Positions 1-11,590 of a stretch of 64,000 bases of DNA are shown piece by piece. The translations under genes and the position numbers were made by a program. The notes below the pieces were generated by a model. That model did no database searches. It was not told the origin of the DNA and worked only from the letters and a program-made list of their open reading frames with translations. Source of the stretch: Owenia fusiformis (Eukaryota; Annelida; Polychaeta; Sabellida; Oweniidae); the NCBI GenBank assembly GCA_903813345.2, contig CAIIXF020000006.1:10918348-10982347 (forward strand), given 5' to 3'. Position 1 is the stretch's first letter. Each line of letters starts with the position of its first letter.

Positions 1-330
1 TATTAAAGGCAGAATCTATTCATTGCAATCTCAAATACAATATCTCCCAAAAGATACAAGATATGCTATAAATTGATGAAGTTATCATGGATTCAAAGTG
101 CAAAAATTGGTGAAAATTGATTAAATTTTCCCAAATAATAAGAACATTCTTATAGAAAAATAATACATTATTGTAAAAATCTTTAGTTTTCCTGAAATAA
201 AGTGTGCACTTTGGGGATTTTTAGAAAATAGACATGACAAGGAATGACATGAGCCAGAAATATTCCAAAATTGAAATTTTTTTTCGTTGGCCTGCTTGCT
301 AGATCTGATTCTCTCTTTAATTTATTATCT
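1..330. repeat. Interspersed repeat, copy 1 (paired with 15691-16076)
   Basis: This stretch is largely the same as 15691-16076. Shared runs include AATACAATATCTCCCAAAAG, the segment around AATAATACATTATTG, and a tail ending in CTGATTCTCTCTTTAAT. The left edge is cut by the window. No coding potential or clear terminal repeats are visible. It is probably a dispersed non-autonomous element lying in an intron of the TMEM8-like gene. Confidence 0.6.
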
Positions 331-536
331 GGGTTTATTAGATCTGTTGTCGTGACATAAGAGATTTATGACATATTTTCTAAAAAGGCATAGTAGTCAG
401 ATACAATCCCTCCCTGAGAACTCTAAATGCATCTTATTACCTGGTATATATCATATGTACCATCTGTGTTCATAAAAATCAATCGAAATAAAACACATCA
501 TAACAAAAAAGCCTCTAAAACCAATTAGACAGAAAA

Positions 537-575
537 GCCTCTATAGCTCAGTGGCAGAGCACTGCTCTCGTAAAG
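537..575 (+). pseudogene. tRNA-Thr(CGT) gene, 5' half, split by transposon
   Basis: Positions 537-575 joined to 1660-1692 give a 72-nt cloverleaf. The acceptor stem is GCCTCTA/TGGAGGC, the D stem GCTC/GAGC, the anticodon stem CTGCT/AGCAG with loop CTCGTAA (anticodon CGT, Thr), and the T stem GTGAG/CTCAC with loop TTCAAAC. All stems pair apart from one G-T wobble. This half carries the A box; the B box lies 1.1 kb away in the other half. The insert contains TTTT runs (for example at 762) that would stop RNA polymerase III, so the gene is almost certainly dead. Confidence 0.85.
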
Positions 576-580
576 GCTTC

Positions 581-755
581 CTGGTCAACTCAACCCCAAG
601 TCAACTCAACCCAAGTCAACTCAACCCTTAGTCAAGTCGACCCCAAGTCAAGTCGACCCTTAGTCAAGTCGACCCCAAGTCATCTCGACCCTTAGTCAAC
701 TCGACCCCAAGTCATCTCAACCCTTGGTCAACTCAACCCTTAGTCAAGTCGACCC
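581..755. repeat. Left arm: 16-17-bp tandem repeat of the foldback element
   Basis: About ten head-to-tail copies of a GTCAAGTCGACCC(C/T)(A/T)A-type unit drift between GTCAACTCAACC and GTCAAGTCGACC forms. The array is mirrored at 1470-1643, so the transcript or single strand could fold into a hairpin of about 170 bp. Confidence 0.85.
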
Positions 756-1469
756 AAATGATTTTACTTGTTTTAAGTAGATTAAAATACAATATAATCC
801 CATTGTTTGTGCAGTTTGATTTGAAATCAAACTTCAAAGAAAAAAACATTTCTGCCACCTATAGATCAAAACGAAGATTTGAAATGGATCATAAAATCCC
901 AATCTGATTGTTTATGACACCTGACATCGATGGGTACGATAATGGAAATTGTAAAATCATAAATCCCATTGTTTGTTCAGTCTTGTTTTAAAATCTAGAT
1001 TAAAAAAATAAACATTTCTATCGCCTATAGATCAGAAGGAAGATTTGAAATATATCATATTGTTTATTATTATTATCAAAATATAAAATCATTCAATACA
1101 AAGTAATGGATGGATGTTGGCACAATGCACATGTTGCATAAGTAACCTGTTGTCAAAAATACTGTTGCAACAATTTCAGTATAACAGAAAAGTGTATGGA
1201 TAATTTTTATTTTTATTTCAGAGAGATAAAACAAGCTCAAATATGAAGGGGTGAAATATATGTATAGCATCGTGAATAGCCCTATTAAGATTAATCAAAT
1301 ATTATTTTGGTAAATAAATGTCATATTTATAAAAATTATAAATGCGTTAAGCACAAACTTCAATAGTTGATAATTTTATTTTGGAAAATTAGCATTTTAG
1401 TCCCTCATTCTTTCAAAATTCATCAATATCATACCATGAAAATAGTATATCTATTTGTTTTTTTATGGT

Positions 1470-1643
1470 GGGGTCGAGTTGACTAAGGGTTGAGATGACC
1501 AAGGGTTGAGATGACTTGGGGTCGAGTTGACTAAGGGTCGGGATGACTTGGGGTCGACTTGCCTAAGGGTCGACTTGACTTGGGGTCGACTTGACTAAGG
1601 GTTGAGTTGACTTGGGTTGAGTTGACTTGGGGTTGAGTTGACC
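1470..1643. repeat. Right arm: inverted copy of the 16-17-bp tandem repeat
   Basis: This is the reverse complement of the left arm in unit type and order (GGGTCGAGTTGACTAAGGG-type units). It ends in GGGGTTGAGTTGACCAG just before the right target duplication. Confidence 0.85.
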
Positions 1644-1650
1644 AGTTACC

Positions 1651-1692
1651 CTCGTAAAGCAGGGGTCGTGAGTTCAAACCTCACTGGAGGCT
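1651..1692 (+). pseudogene. tRNA-Thr(CGT) gene, 3' half
   Basis: The first nine bases are the duplicated target. The remainder supplies the 3' anticodon strand AGCAG, the variable loop, the T arm (GTGAG TTCAAAC CTCAC), the acceptor strand TGGAGGC and discriminator T. A T6 run about 30 bp further on would have been the polymerase III terminator. Confidence 0.85.
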
Positions 1693-2138
1693 GGCAAACA
1701 AGTACAAGTCAAGTTTGTACATGTTTTTTGTTTTAAAAACATTGCATTGGTTTTCTGTGTATTTTATATATTTTATTATTCTCGTTTAACATAGTTTTTT
1801 TACAATAGCCATTGCCTTATCAAAATCTATCCTGAGAAGACAGTGTTGCATATGCTGGAAATTGTGCACAATAACATATTATGCATGTGTTTAGACTATT
1901 ATATATAAGAATATTTATGTTTGGGTTGTCAATCATGCATCCTGCATCAACTGAAATGATATTATAATGTAATATTGTGTAGTGGTGGTTAACTATAAAG
2001 ACACAGCAATACACAGCCGCCAATAAAAGTACATGTATGTCATAAGATAACAGAAGGTATAATAGAATTGAGGATCCCTCCCATTTAGATATTATATTTT
2101 AAAATCAAATCAAATAAAATCAACTTGTTTATTTTCAG

Positions 2139-5080
2139 TTCTACCATGCCTGTGATAACTCCAGCTATTATCACACATTCTGCCTCCTGAAACTCTCCAC
2201 ACTCAGCTTCAGTGACTTCTACGGCTCTATCATGTCATTTTGGGTGACCCTCATAGCCATGACACGCTTCCCTCACAAGGCCCAACACTTCGCTCATATA
2301 TTTGGAGCACTGGGATTGGCATTTGGAGTGTCGTGGGTTCAGCATAGCATCTACCCATATCTTATATCCATAGTTTTAGGAGCCTTGCTTGTAGCTGTGT
2401 CTTGGGTGAGTTTATGCAAGAATGGACCATCAAAAGATATTTAGATAAAAGCATTTTGTGTTTTAGGTACAGTAGTTTGATCAGTCCTTATATAATTTTT
2501 ATAACATATAAATATTGAAGATACATTTTTTAATTTCATATAGCCAGAGGCAACCTTTTTTACATTTACTCTGCGGTGTTAAATTATGAGGTTTATTTAA
2601 TCTTTTATATTGCACTTTAGATCAATTCCTCTCACCAGTCAATATTTTTAAATTTTATCAGTTCATGTAATCACTTCATTGAAGATTCACATCACATGTT
2701 TAATGATTCCATCTATTTGAATTACTTTAGGGTCTCAAAATGTATAAGAGAAAGGGTTGCTACCCAACTAAAAAGAAATGGTTGATCTCAGTTATACCAG
2801 GACTACTTATAGCAGGCATGGGTCTCATCATTTATGCATTCTTAGGTTTGTATATAATAAATCTATATTCTTGCTTATATCATTCATTTTGATGACACAC
2901 GTATAGGGTGTTCCAAAAGTAATGCTACACCAGTTACCATAGCAACCTGAAATACAATGTTAGTAAGCGTTATGCAGTCATATTTGTACACTATGTTTGG
3001 CTATATCAAAGCTACATGTATGTAGTTCATCTGAAATATTTTTAATGATTCTGATGAATCCTTTAGAATTTATAATAGCTGTAAGTACTTTTAAAATACC
3101 TTATCGTATCTTCATAGTTTAGCTTAATTATGAAGACATACTAGCTTAGACATACTATATCTAGTATAAGAATTAAATAGAAAGCTCATCTGATTCTACT
3201 AGGAATATTTAATAATGCTAATATAAAATTAATTAAAGTAACATTCCTTTAAATTAAACACTTGAATGATACCTAGCTGATAAGTGTTTTGGAGTGTTAA
3301 TCACAGAGTAATATTTGACAATGGAAGGATTAAAGACAAATAAAGATAAAGAATTCAGAAAAATAGTTCAAGTAAAAGTGAGTATGAGATTTCAGCCATA
3401 TTGGTCAAAACTGACCAGTTATTAATCATGAGAAAAATAGCTGGCTGATCTAAAGTAAAATTTGCCTGACTCTCTTCTATCCTATGGGCCAGCCCTGTTC
3501 ATGCCACTTCCTGTTACAGGGATGTTGAACCTGGAATGTTTCCCTGTTCACAACATGTGTACAACTTTTGCATTGCAGAAACTACAAGTAATTATGACTA
3601 CACCCACAGTGCTTGGCATGTGTGTATGGCGACTTCTATATGTTTCCTATTACCTCCTAGGAGAAGTAAAGGTATGTACCATTTTACCAAGCTTGTGACA
3701 ATACCAAGTCATTTTTAATTCTACAGTTTTTGCAGAGTGTGCCTAGTGTTAATATTGCCCTCTAGAGCTCATTGTGAGCCTTAGGTTTCAGCCCACTATA
3801 AAGATGGCAGCACCTATTAATGTTTGAGGTAGTCCTGGGAATATTTTGGGTTAATTATGTCACCACCCTCAATGGGGACATATTGTTATAGTCTCTATCT
3901 TTTTCGTGGACAGGGACCGTCAGTTTGAATTTGCTGTTCGGCAGTCAGCATCTGTAACAAATGGCAGGTGGTGACATTTTGCATGTTAATGCCTTGTTAG
4001 ATATATGAATGTGTTGATTATATGAATCTCCACTGATTCACTGAATGAAAGGATACTACTACACCTGGTATTGAAAATACATTTGATAGCACTAAATCAA
4101 ACATTAAACCCTTGTATACCCCTCAACCTCTTTAAAACACACACATTCCTAAGAAATCACAAGGTTGAAAAACAGTGGAGGGGTTAGAGACTTGATACAC
4201 GCTTATAACAGGAATCTTCATCCTTGCAGGAATCAAAAGATTTTAAGATATGTTTTTTTTTAAATTTATGAACAAAGGATGGGGTGGGCTATTTAGATAG
4301 GGCCCAGGAATATGAGTTATTAGTATGAAGGCTTTAAATATTTCAACTATGAATTTTGAATGAAATCATTCACCATCTTATTATTTATGTCCATGAAATA
4401 CTAGTATATGAATATTTATTACAGCTCATATTTCAAAATATTTTCCTTAATACCCTACTGCCAATATTATAAATGTATTTAACATTGTGTTATTAGAAAA
4501 TATGATGAAAAAAGATGTTGTTATTATTCTCAAATGTTTGCCATGTGAGAAGAAAATGTAGCTTTAGGGTTGTTCTTTCTTTTTTCCTTCATGCTTCTCA
4601 TATTTAGGAAAAAATGAAAAAACATTAGGGGAAACAGTTAGAACTAGACTAACAGTGAATAAAGTATAACAATTTATTATTTTATGTAAGCTTTTTAATT
4701 ATTGCTTGATTTTTTAATCTAAGTTTATTATTTGTTGGAGAATTTTTAAATGCATGTGATATTAAAAAAGAAAGTAATTAAAAGATAGAACAAGCAAAGG
4801 AAAAGCACAGTAGTTAAGATATAAATAGGAATTTCACCTTAAATAATTTAGTAATGCTAAATATTTATCCATTGATATTATTTTATTTTTTATATAGTAA
4901 GAAGTTATTTATAATATTTTTCTATTTTGAATTATAGATGGTGCTACTGTAGCAGACATTCCATCAGAAAGCGGTGTAATAAATTCCAATGAATTCAGTG
5001 ATTCTACGGCTCCGCTTATAGAGGCTGCCAATGCCCAGCCACTTAATGGTGTCCCAAGAACAAGATCGCTTATTTACTGA
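2139..5080 (+). CDS. TMEM8/PGAP6-like multi-pass membrane protein, C-terminal four exons (partial)
   Basis: Four exons join in frame: 2139-2405, 2731-2845, 3579-3671 and 4938-5080 (TGA at 5078). Each has AG/GT borders and phases match, giving 205 C-terminal residues. The peptide starts FYHACDNSS, contains FSDFYGS, several hydrophobic membrane-spanning stretches, and YTHSAWH followed by FLLPPR. That pattern, with the conserved His/Asp/His positions, is typical of the TMEM8 family (TMEM8A/PGAP6, TMEM8B, myomaker) in the CREST superfamily of putative membrane hydrolases. PGAP6 is a GPI-processing phospholipase at the cell surface. After the last membrane segment comes a polar tail of about 48 residues ending RSLIY. 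The N-terminal exons, including any extracellular EGF-like part, lie left of the window. Which paralogue this is cannot be decided from the C-terminus. Family assignment is strong; function is inferred from the family. Confidence 0.85.
3930..4005. repeat. Short dispersed repeat, three copies in the window
   Basis: A core reading TCTGTAACAAATGG followed by GGTGGTG and CATTTTGCAT recurs at about 59935-59990 and, inverted and more diverged, at about 41145-41215. The ends are not defined. It lies in the last intron of the TMEM8-like gene. Confidence 0.45.
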
Positions 5081-6319
5081 TTAAACCTTTAGGTTTATAT
5101 GATTGATGATGCAAATGATATCCTTACAACACATAAGGAATTCTAAGACTCAAACTTCAAAATTGAAGATGAGTAATAGAGAAATATATCACCTTTAATT
5201 TTGTGCAATCCAAATCAAAGATATATAATATTATGCCTCTGATCAAAATATATTGAAGCTTCATTTAGACAGCATCAAAAGTTAAAAATAAAGCCCATAT
5301 TTCACATTGTAGGCAAAATATTATTGAATTGTTCATTGTCACTTCACTTCTACTGTAAAAGTGCCATAAAGTGGTCAGGGAGTCTTATCCCTCCTCACCA
5401 ATAGGATACAATTTCATGAAGATATTATTGATTTATACACTTTAGATATTTTGCTCTTTTGAGATAATGATTTTCTTTTTCATATTTTTATGAAACTAAT
5501 TAATTGTGCTTTAGACATCTGTAATCTGAAAAGTATCCATCCAAAAGAAATCAATGTAAAATGATTATACTTGAAAATGAACACCTCAATTCAAAAGCTT
5601 GGAAAATGGGAATTTGGAATTTGTCCTATGTTCCTTTCCCTATATCTTTTTCAATGGACACATGCTTTTGTACAAATGTAATTGCAAGAAATAATTCAAA
5701 TCTTATTTAAAATTGAGTTATCACAGATGTTTCTTTAAGAAGACCTGTACATAATTGGAGATGAGAAGATGACTCCTAACCCCACATGACTATATTGTGT
5801 TCTAGTTCATATTTATTAGATTATTATGTCCAAGTAACACAGAAACAACAAAATGCTTATTTATTGATAACACGTTACGTGTGTATATATTATACATTAT
5901 TCTGAAAATATTTCACCTGAATTCAGTGCATGTCATTGTCACTGTAAAGCTGGTCTGAATCACTATGTCTATGCATCAATCTAACTTAATTATAAACAAT
6001 CGAATGACCATAATGCAATGTTATATGTAAAAAACATTCATATTTTAGATGCTAAATGATTGCACAGAAATGTGTGGCCTCTTGTATTTTGATGCTTTTC
6101 TGATATGTTATTTTCAAAAATGAAGAAAATTACCACGGCTGAAATTCCCTCAATTACAAGAGGACGAAAACCTTTGTACATAAACTATGAATGTATTTTT
6201 ACATATGATATTGCACGACAGTCCTTTGATTGCATATTTTTTTAAAATATGATTGATGTAAATTGAACAGAAAAAGTGATATTTTGTTTTGTTAATTTGT
6301 ATTATTTTTATATCAAGTA
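5081..6319. other. 3' UTR and downstream flank of the TMEM8-like gene
   Basis: AT-rich sequence follows the TGA at 5078 and has no sustained coding signal. AATAAA-like hexamers occur (for example near 5287), but the real poly(A) site cannot be chosen from sequence alone. Confidence 0.5.
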
Positions 6320-7368
6320 CAGGGTGATCAATAAATAAGGTAAAAGTATCTGGCATTTTGTAAATATTGGTCCAAACATCCTGAAATTTGGTCAGAATAT
6401 ACCTTGCACATTTCTTAATTAAAACATAGAAATATATAACTTCTGCCATCTGATTGGTCAATATAATAGTTACTATGGCAACTGGAGTCGTGGTTACCCG
6501 GGGCAATTTCATTGCGTCCAATTTGGACAAAAAATGATAAAAAGCACATCTTTTTTCAAACTGAAAAGAAATAAACGTGGGTGCCATCATTAATTGTTTT
6601 AATACTTAGTTTACATTGTTACATATTTTCTTGCAAATTTGATGTTTGATGTCACGGAAAAGATTAATATATAATGAAAACTGATGTGATCATAGATAGT
6701 CTATGACACAGGTCAATGATGAAAGACAATACCCACAGAAGAGTTTGATGAGAGAAAAGAGGAAGAAGCTAAGACTAAGAGGCCTGCAAAACGTTACACA
6801 TTGCACTGGGATATGCTATTCTCACAGTACAAACCATTGAAGCACTGGGTTTCCCACTGTTAGGTCATGTACTATACTCTCCTGACTTGTCCCCTTATGA
6901 TTTTACCTTCATGGTGAGCTGAAGAGGGAGTTGAGGAAGTTTCTCATTGGAAGACTTGAAGTCAGCTATCTCGAAAATTTGCAGGCTATGGGAAAATGGG
7001 TTTAAAAAGGTTTTCAAAGACAAAGACTGGAGTAGAAGACAAGAACTATAAGCCTATGTTAAAAACAAAGGACATTAAGTAGTGGTTATGAAGTATAAAA
7101 TAAGAATATGATATGCCATTTTAATTGTGATTTGAAATATATTATCAAAAGTGCTTCGACTGAAAATTTAGTCTTTTGAAAGTTGCCCCGGGTCTTCATG
7201 CTTTCTGTTACTATGGCAACTATAACTTCAACCAATCACATTACTTTGATCTGTAATTTAACATACCAATTCAATAATGTTTGAACATTATTCTGTGCAA
7301 ATTTTATGAGGATTGGGTAAAAGCTGAAGAAATGCCAGATACTTTTACCTTATTTATTGATCACCCTG
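6320..7368. mobile_element. Degraded mariner-type element with long terminal inverted repeats
   Basis: The element is 1,049 bp and flanked by TA (6318-6319 and 7369-7370). Both ends start CAGGGTGATCAATAAATAAG. The inverted similarity continues, with drift, for about 190 bp to a CCCGGGGCAA motif on each arm. The interior around 6860-6950 translates to a YSPDLSPYDF-like block, the conserved stretch around the second catalytic Asp of mariner transposases, but it is broken by stops and frameshifts. It is a dead copy. Confidence 0.8.
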
Positions 7369-8772
7369 TATATATATGTAATTGTATTTTGTATGTCACA
7401 TTGTTATTTAATTGGTTATGGAATAGAGGTTAACAGTTCTTAGACACCAGAGTAAACAAAGAATGAACCGTAGCTCTGTATATGCTTGGAGTTTGTCATT
7501 ATATGTATAATGGCAAGTATTATTTCATCAATAATATTTGAACTAACACCACATTCTCGTTATGCACATTTACTTTAGCTCTAACATTCTTGGATTGGTT
7601 GACTTTATGTGCAAACGTTTGCTTAATTCAAGGACGCTTAGTTTTACAACTATTTATATTTTTTAGGCACAATGGTATTATACTTTACATTCCTTTTACT
7701 TTTGTCCTGTAATAGAGTCAACTATAAGATCTTGAAAGGTGACTGAACCTCCAGAAAAAATTCTGTAATTCAATATTTAAAAGTGAGATATTCGTCCTTG
7801 AGCGATCTTTTATGTTATATTCTTGTATTCTGAATCACACTTAGAAAGAAAAATATACTCTGAAAAGAGAAAAAAATATTGGGAACAGGTTATGTTGACT
7901 TGTTGAATGGAAGGTCAGTATGGGTTCAACTTATATTAGAAAACTATTTTAAAGTAAAAATGTAAGTCACACAAGATTTTAATAGTACAATACACCTCTG
8001 ATATTGTTACTTCTTCCTTTCACATCTTGTTGTATGTAATATTTCTTTTACTAATCCTGTACAGTTTTAGGTTGTATGCATGTGGAACAACTAATACATT
8101 TTACTAAAACTGAATAATTGCAATCCCTTTTAGGTGTTGATTTGTGTTTGCATGCCGTTGCGGACATTACTAACAACTTAGGTGGGGTTGACTCTTGCAC
8201 GCATCTTAACATATAATTTGTTTTCGTTTATACTTTTGTTTTGTATGTGATACTATTGACTTTTAGCCTGACAGCTTGGGTTTGAGAACTGAGAAGATCT
8301 TTATTTTTTCTGTATCTTTCAAGTATTGATTTGGTGATGGTGAAGCCTGATTATCTTTCTAATCTCTATTCTCTCCACTTCATTTAAATGAAGAGAAAGG
8401 GGATAGGCAAGATAACAAATAATGAGGCAAATTTAAAGAGGTGAGGCAACACAAAGCTACAGGAGATTATATAAAAAATATTGATGATTGATATATATTT
8501 GTATAAAAACTTTTATACCACTCTAAGTCTAATTACAGTTGTATAACATGGGTCTATAACAACGATATACAGTGGAGAGTGGTATATCGTCATCGTATAC
8601 AACTCCTCCGTATACACTCCAGCGTATACCACTGTAGAAGTGCATTCTGGGAACTAATGAATACGAGATCAACATCAGCTTTATTGAGTTGGCTATGGGG
8701 TATTTTTATGGTTTTTAATTGTTATGATTGTGTTCGAATCAACTGTTATTGAACTTAGAGTGGCATAATAAG
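7369..8772. other. Non-coding stretch
   Basis: No gene is recognised. Around 8490-8640 short related motifs alternate between strands (GTATACAACTCC, GTATACCACT, GTATATCGTC), suggesting a degraded MITE next to the hairpin at 8773-8928. Confidence 0.4.
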
Positions 8773-8928
8773 ATTATATAATGGTTCATTCTGTATATCG
8801 TGCATTTTATACTCTCGTGAGAATATAATATATTCACTCGTTCGCTACGCTCACTTGTGAATATATCATATACTCACTCGAGTATAAACACGATATACAG
8901 AAAGAACCATTATATAACCTCATAATAT
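8773..8928. repeat. Palindromic hairpin MITE
   Basis: The arms ATTATATAATGGTTC.TTCTGTATATCG and CGATATACAGAAAGAACCATTATATAA pair across about 155 bp. A second inner inverted repeat (AGAATATAATATATTCAC / GTGAATATATCATATAC) surrounds the loop GTTCGCTACGCTC. No coding capacity is visible. Confidence 0.7.
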
Positions 8929-10448
8929 AATATAAACTATATATTTGTAGTTCTACCTAATACCTCAGTCACACTTGATCTATGTCAACTGTACAGCTGC
9001 CGTAGCTTCCCAAAGCTGAAAGAAATATTCAGCATAAAATATAGGAATAAGCAATACAGTGTAGATTTTCTACATGTATATAGATTTTTTGAAGATACGG
9101 CTGCCATACATCCGCTGTAGAACAAATGTGACTGAGGCTTTATTTTGGTAATTTTCACATAAAAATGTCTTAATGAGTCATTTTTGGTAAGAAATTTGAT
9201 AATAGCCTCACCTGCCTCATGTTTGCCTCGACCCTCAGTAGATTACCAATGAGCTAATCCTTTGTAGATGCATGTCCTTCAGAGGGTAACTTACTAATAT
9301 CTAATATCTTGTGCATGTGGCTTCCAGAAATTGAATTTAAGACTATGACTGAGGAGAGTGAACAGGAGAACAACATTACTCTGGTAGGGACTGACAATCC
9401 TAATATGATATTATGACTAGGCCTTGAGCCCATCACTAGAGACCAGTCAGAGACTACTGCCACTGCAAATCCTCTGCCAAAAATGAACATTTAAACAGCC
9501 GTGATTAAGATGACTGTAATGGGTGGTTGAGGTGGTCTGAATTTTGTCTGTTAGTTTACTTAACACTTAAGGAAAAAGCCAGTATAACATATAAGACAGT
9601 CCACAAGCATGACTTGTTATGTGAAAAAAGACATTTCATTTTGCTAGTGAATACTTTTTTAACTATATTAACAGTTTGCAAAATAAGATGCAATTTTCAC
9701 AAAATAATCAGACTGAGTAACTTACAAAAATAAATAGTACTGTAAATTATGCGAATTCAGTCACTTATGGGCTTATAGGCTTTTAGATTACTGGATCATC
9801 AGTACCAAGAAAATGCAGGTTTTAGCATTTATAAGTTTTGTATTTTCCTATATTTAAGAAATTGAAACATCTACTATTTTATAATATTACTTTATTTAAT
9901 GTTAAGAATAAATGTACATTTCCTGATATTAACATAGTATTTGTGTTGTGCCAAAAAAGTTAAGATTGTCAAAGAGGGACATGGAAGAAAACTTAGTTCA
10001 ATTGTCCTTCAAGCTATTGTAATCACCCCACAACTACATATCCAAATAAGTGTGAGAAGGCATACTATTTACTGTTTGTGTATTCCTTCAGTCATATGTG
10101 ATACCTTGATGTATCAAGATGGTGAGAAAGTATGTAATCAAGTAAAGGTAGGTCAGGGGTCACAAGGGCCTGTAGCTTGACTATTCAATTACTGTAAATA
10201 ATTTTCCTTTTTGATCAAAAGATGTCTCAATTGTGTGTTTATCTACAAAATTCCAATACTCTGGGTATAACTGAAATAGGTGTAGATAGTCGACGACTCA
10301 AACTCTGTTTGAAAACTGATGGCACCTATCAATAATTCATGACAAAATGCCAATACTCCATGACAGGTGATCTCTATGACAACTGAGACGCCAATCTCTG
10401 TGATAACTGGTACATTTTCATATTCTGACAACTGACATTATTTATTTA
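8929..10448. other. Non-coding stretch
   Basis: Short open frames at 9254-9490, 9527-9733 and 9941-10180 have no recognisable protein features and look like chance frames. No RNA gene is seen. Confidence 0.4.
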
Positions 10449-11590
10449 TTATCCCATCGAACGAAGTTCAGAGGGATATAGGCAGGGGCGGATCTGGGAA
10501 CCAACAAGGGGGGGGGGGTCCAAATTTGCGGTCTGAGAAAAAAGTTTTTGGGCCCCTAAAACCAAAACGTGGGCCCAAATTTTGAAATTTTGAGGCCCAT
10601 TTTCTTCAAAATTTGGACTAGAACTAAAAAATAAGGCCTTAAAAGGCCCATTTATGACCACAAAGGCCCACTTTTTCGGGCCTCAAGGCCTTTTTTGGCT
10701 CAAAAATTTTTTTGGGCCCAATTTTTTTTTTCTGGGCCCACCCAAGGGGGGGGGGCCGGGCCCCTGGGCCCCCCCCCCAGATCCGCCAGTGATAGGGAAC
10801 GCCTCCGTCCGTCCGTACGTACGTCCGTCCGGCCTGATTTCGTTCATATTTTGTACACATATACCCAATGGGGGTAGGAGTTCTGCTCGAAAACCGATTT
10901 TCAAAATGGCCGCTCATTTACAAATGGCGGCCATTTTAGTGCCGATTTTACAGTAATTTAGGTACTGCATATAAAACTGTAATAGTAATATGTTTTCAAT
11001 GTAAAAAAGTTATATAGGACATTGATTAAGCTAGAAATGTGAATACAGAAGAAATTCATGGCAGCCATCTTGAAAAATGGCGGCCTTTGCACGTCATTTT
11101 ATGATTTTTGCTGTAACTTGAAAAGTATTGGAGCGATTTTGTTCATATTTGGTATGTGAATAATTTGAGCATAGCACAATGTCTAATTACATTTTTAGTA
11201 GTAGGCGGCCATTTTGAAAAATGGCCGCCATTTTTATGTGTGTTATTTAACATTTTTTACTGTAAGTCAAAAAGTAGTGGAGCGATTTTGTTCATATTTG
11301 GTATGTGAACACTTTAAGCATGGCCCAATGTCTAATGACATTTTGGGTAGTAGGTGGCCATTTTGAAAAATGGCCGCCATTTTTACTTGTGTTGTTTTAC
11401 GTTTTTTACTATAACTCAAAAAGTAGTAGAGCGATTTTGTTCATATTTTATATGTGAATACTATAAGCATGGCACACTGTCTAATGACACTTTGGGTAGT
11501 AGGCCGCCATTTTGAAAAATAGCCATATTTTGTTCATATTTGGTATGTGAATACTTATGAATCTTGCACACTGTCTCATGACACTTCACA
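10449..11590 (+). mobile_element. Family A interspersed element (TCCCATCGAAC end, ATGGCGGCC units)
   Basis: The element starts with ATTATCCCATCGAACGAAGTTC, then GTCC simple repeats near 10805-10832, then about three 149-bp units (period read from GAGCGATTTTGTTCATATTT at 11131, 11280 and 11429). Each unit carries an AAAATGGC(G/C)GCC palindrome. A complete copy with both TIRs lies inverted at 36053-37095. Here the far terminal repeat is missing, so this copy is 3'-truncated near 11590. A hAT-like MITE is nested at 10483-10791. Confidence 0.7.
10483..10791. mobile_element. hAT-like MITE nested in family A
   Basis: The ends CAGGGGCGGATCTGGG and CCCAGATCCGCCAGTG are near-perfect inverted repeats of the CAGxGGCGG type common in hAT elements. 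The interior is G- and C-run rich with self-complementary GGGCCC blocks. It interrupts the family A sequence GAGGGATATAGGGAACGCC and leaves a short ATAGG repeat on both sides. A sister copy is at 47723-47989. Confidence 0.7.

Larger units (their letters stand above)
576..1650. mobile_element. Foldback/MULE-like non-autonomous element inserted in tRNA-Thr
   Basis: The element is 1,075 bp and flanked by the 9-bp direct repeat CTCGTAAAG (567-575 and 1651-1659), which is the anticodon loop plus two stem bases. Its arms (about 581-755 and 1470-1643) are inverted copies of each other. Each is built of roughly ten 16-17-bp units of the type GTCAAGTCGACCCTTA, alternating CCCCAAGTC and CCCTTAGTC. The ends match as inverted repeats from CTGGTCAACTCAACC inward, with four or five less conserved outer bases. 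The centre (about 756-1469) is AT-rich with a degenerate internal duplication (about 797-892 versus 960-1058) and no coding potential. Tandem-repeat arms plus a 9-bp duplication are typical of foldback elements in the MULE/MuDR group; assignment is by structure only. Confidence 0.8.

Noticed and set aside
581-755. Regular repeats resembling a CRISPR array
   Set aside because: Units are contiguous with no spacers, are mirrored at the other end of a transposon, and the genome is eukaryotic.
2905-2960. GGGTGTTCCAAAAGTAATGC, like a mariner end
   Set aside because: No matching second end or TA-bounded element nearby; too short to call.
6150-6590. 146-codon minus-strand frame
   Set aside because: It runs across the left terminal repeat of the mariner relic, is AT-biased and has no family match.
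10639-10956. Overlapping Gly/Pro-rich frames on both strands
   Set aside because: They come from G and C runs and GTCC repeats in the hAT-like MITE and family A.
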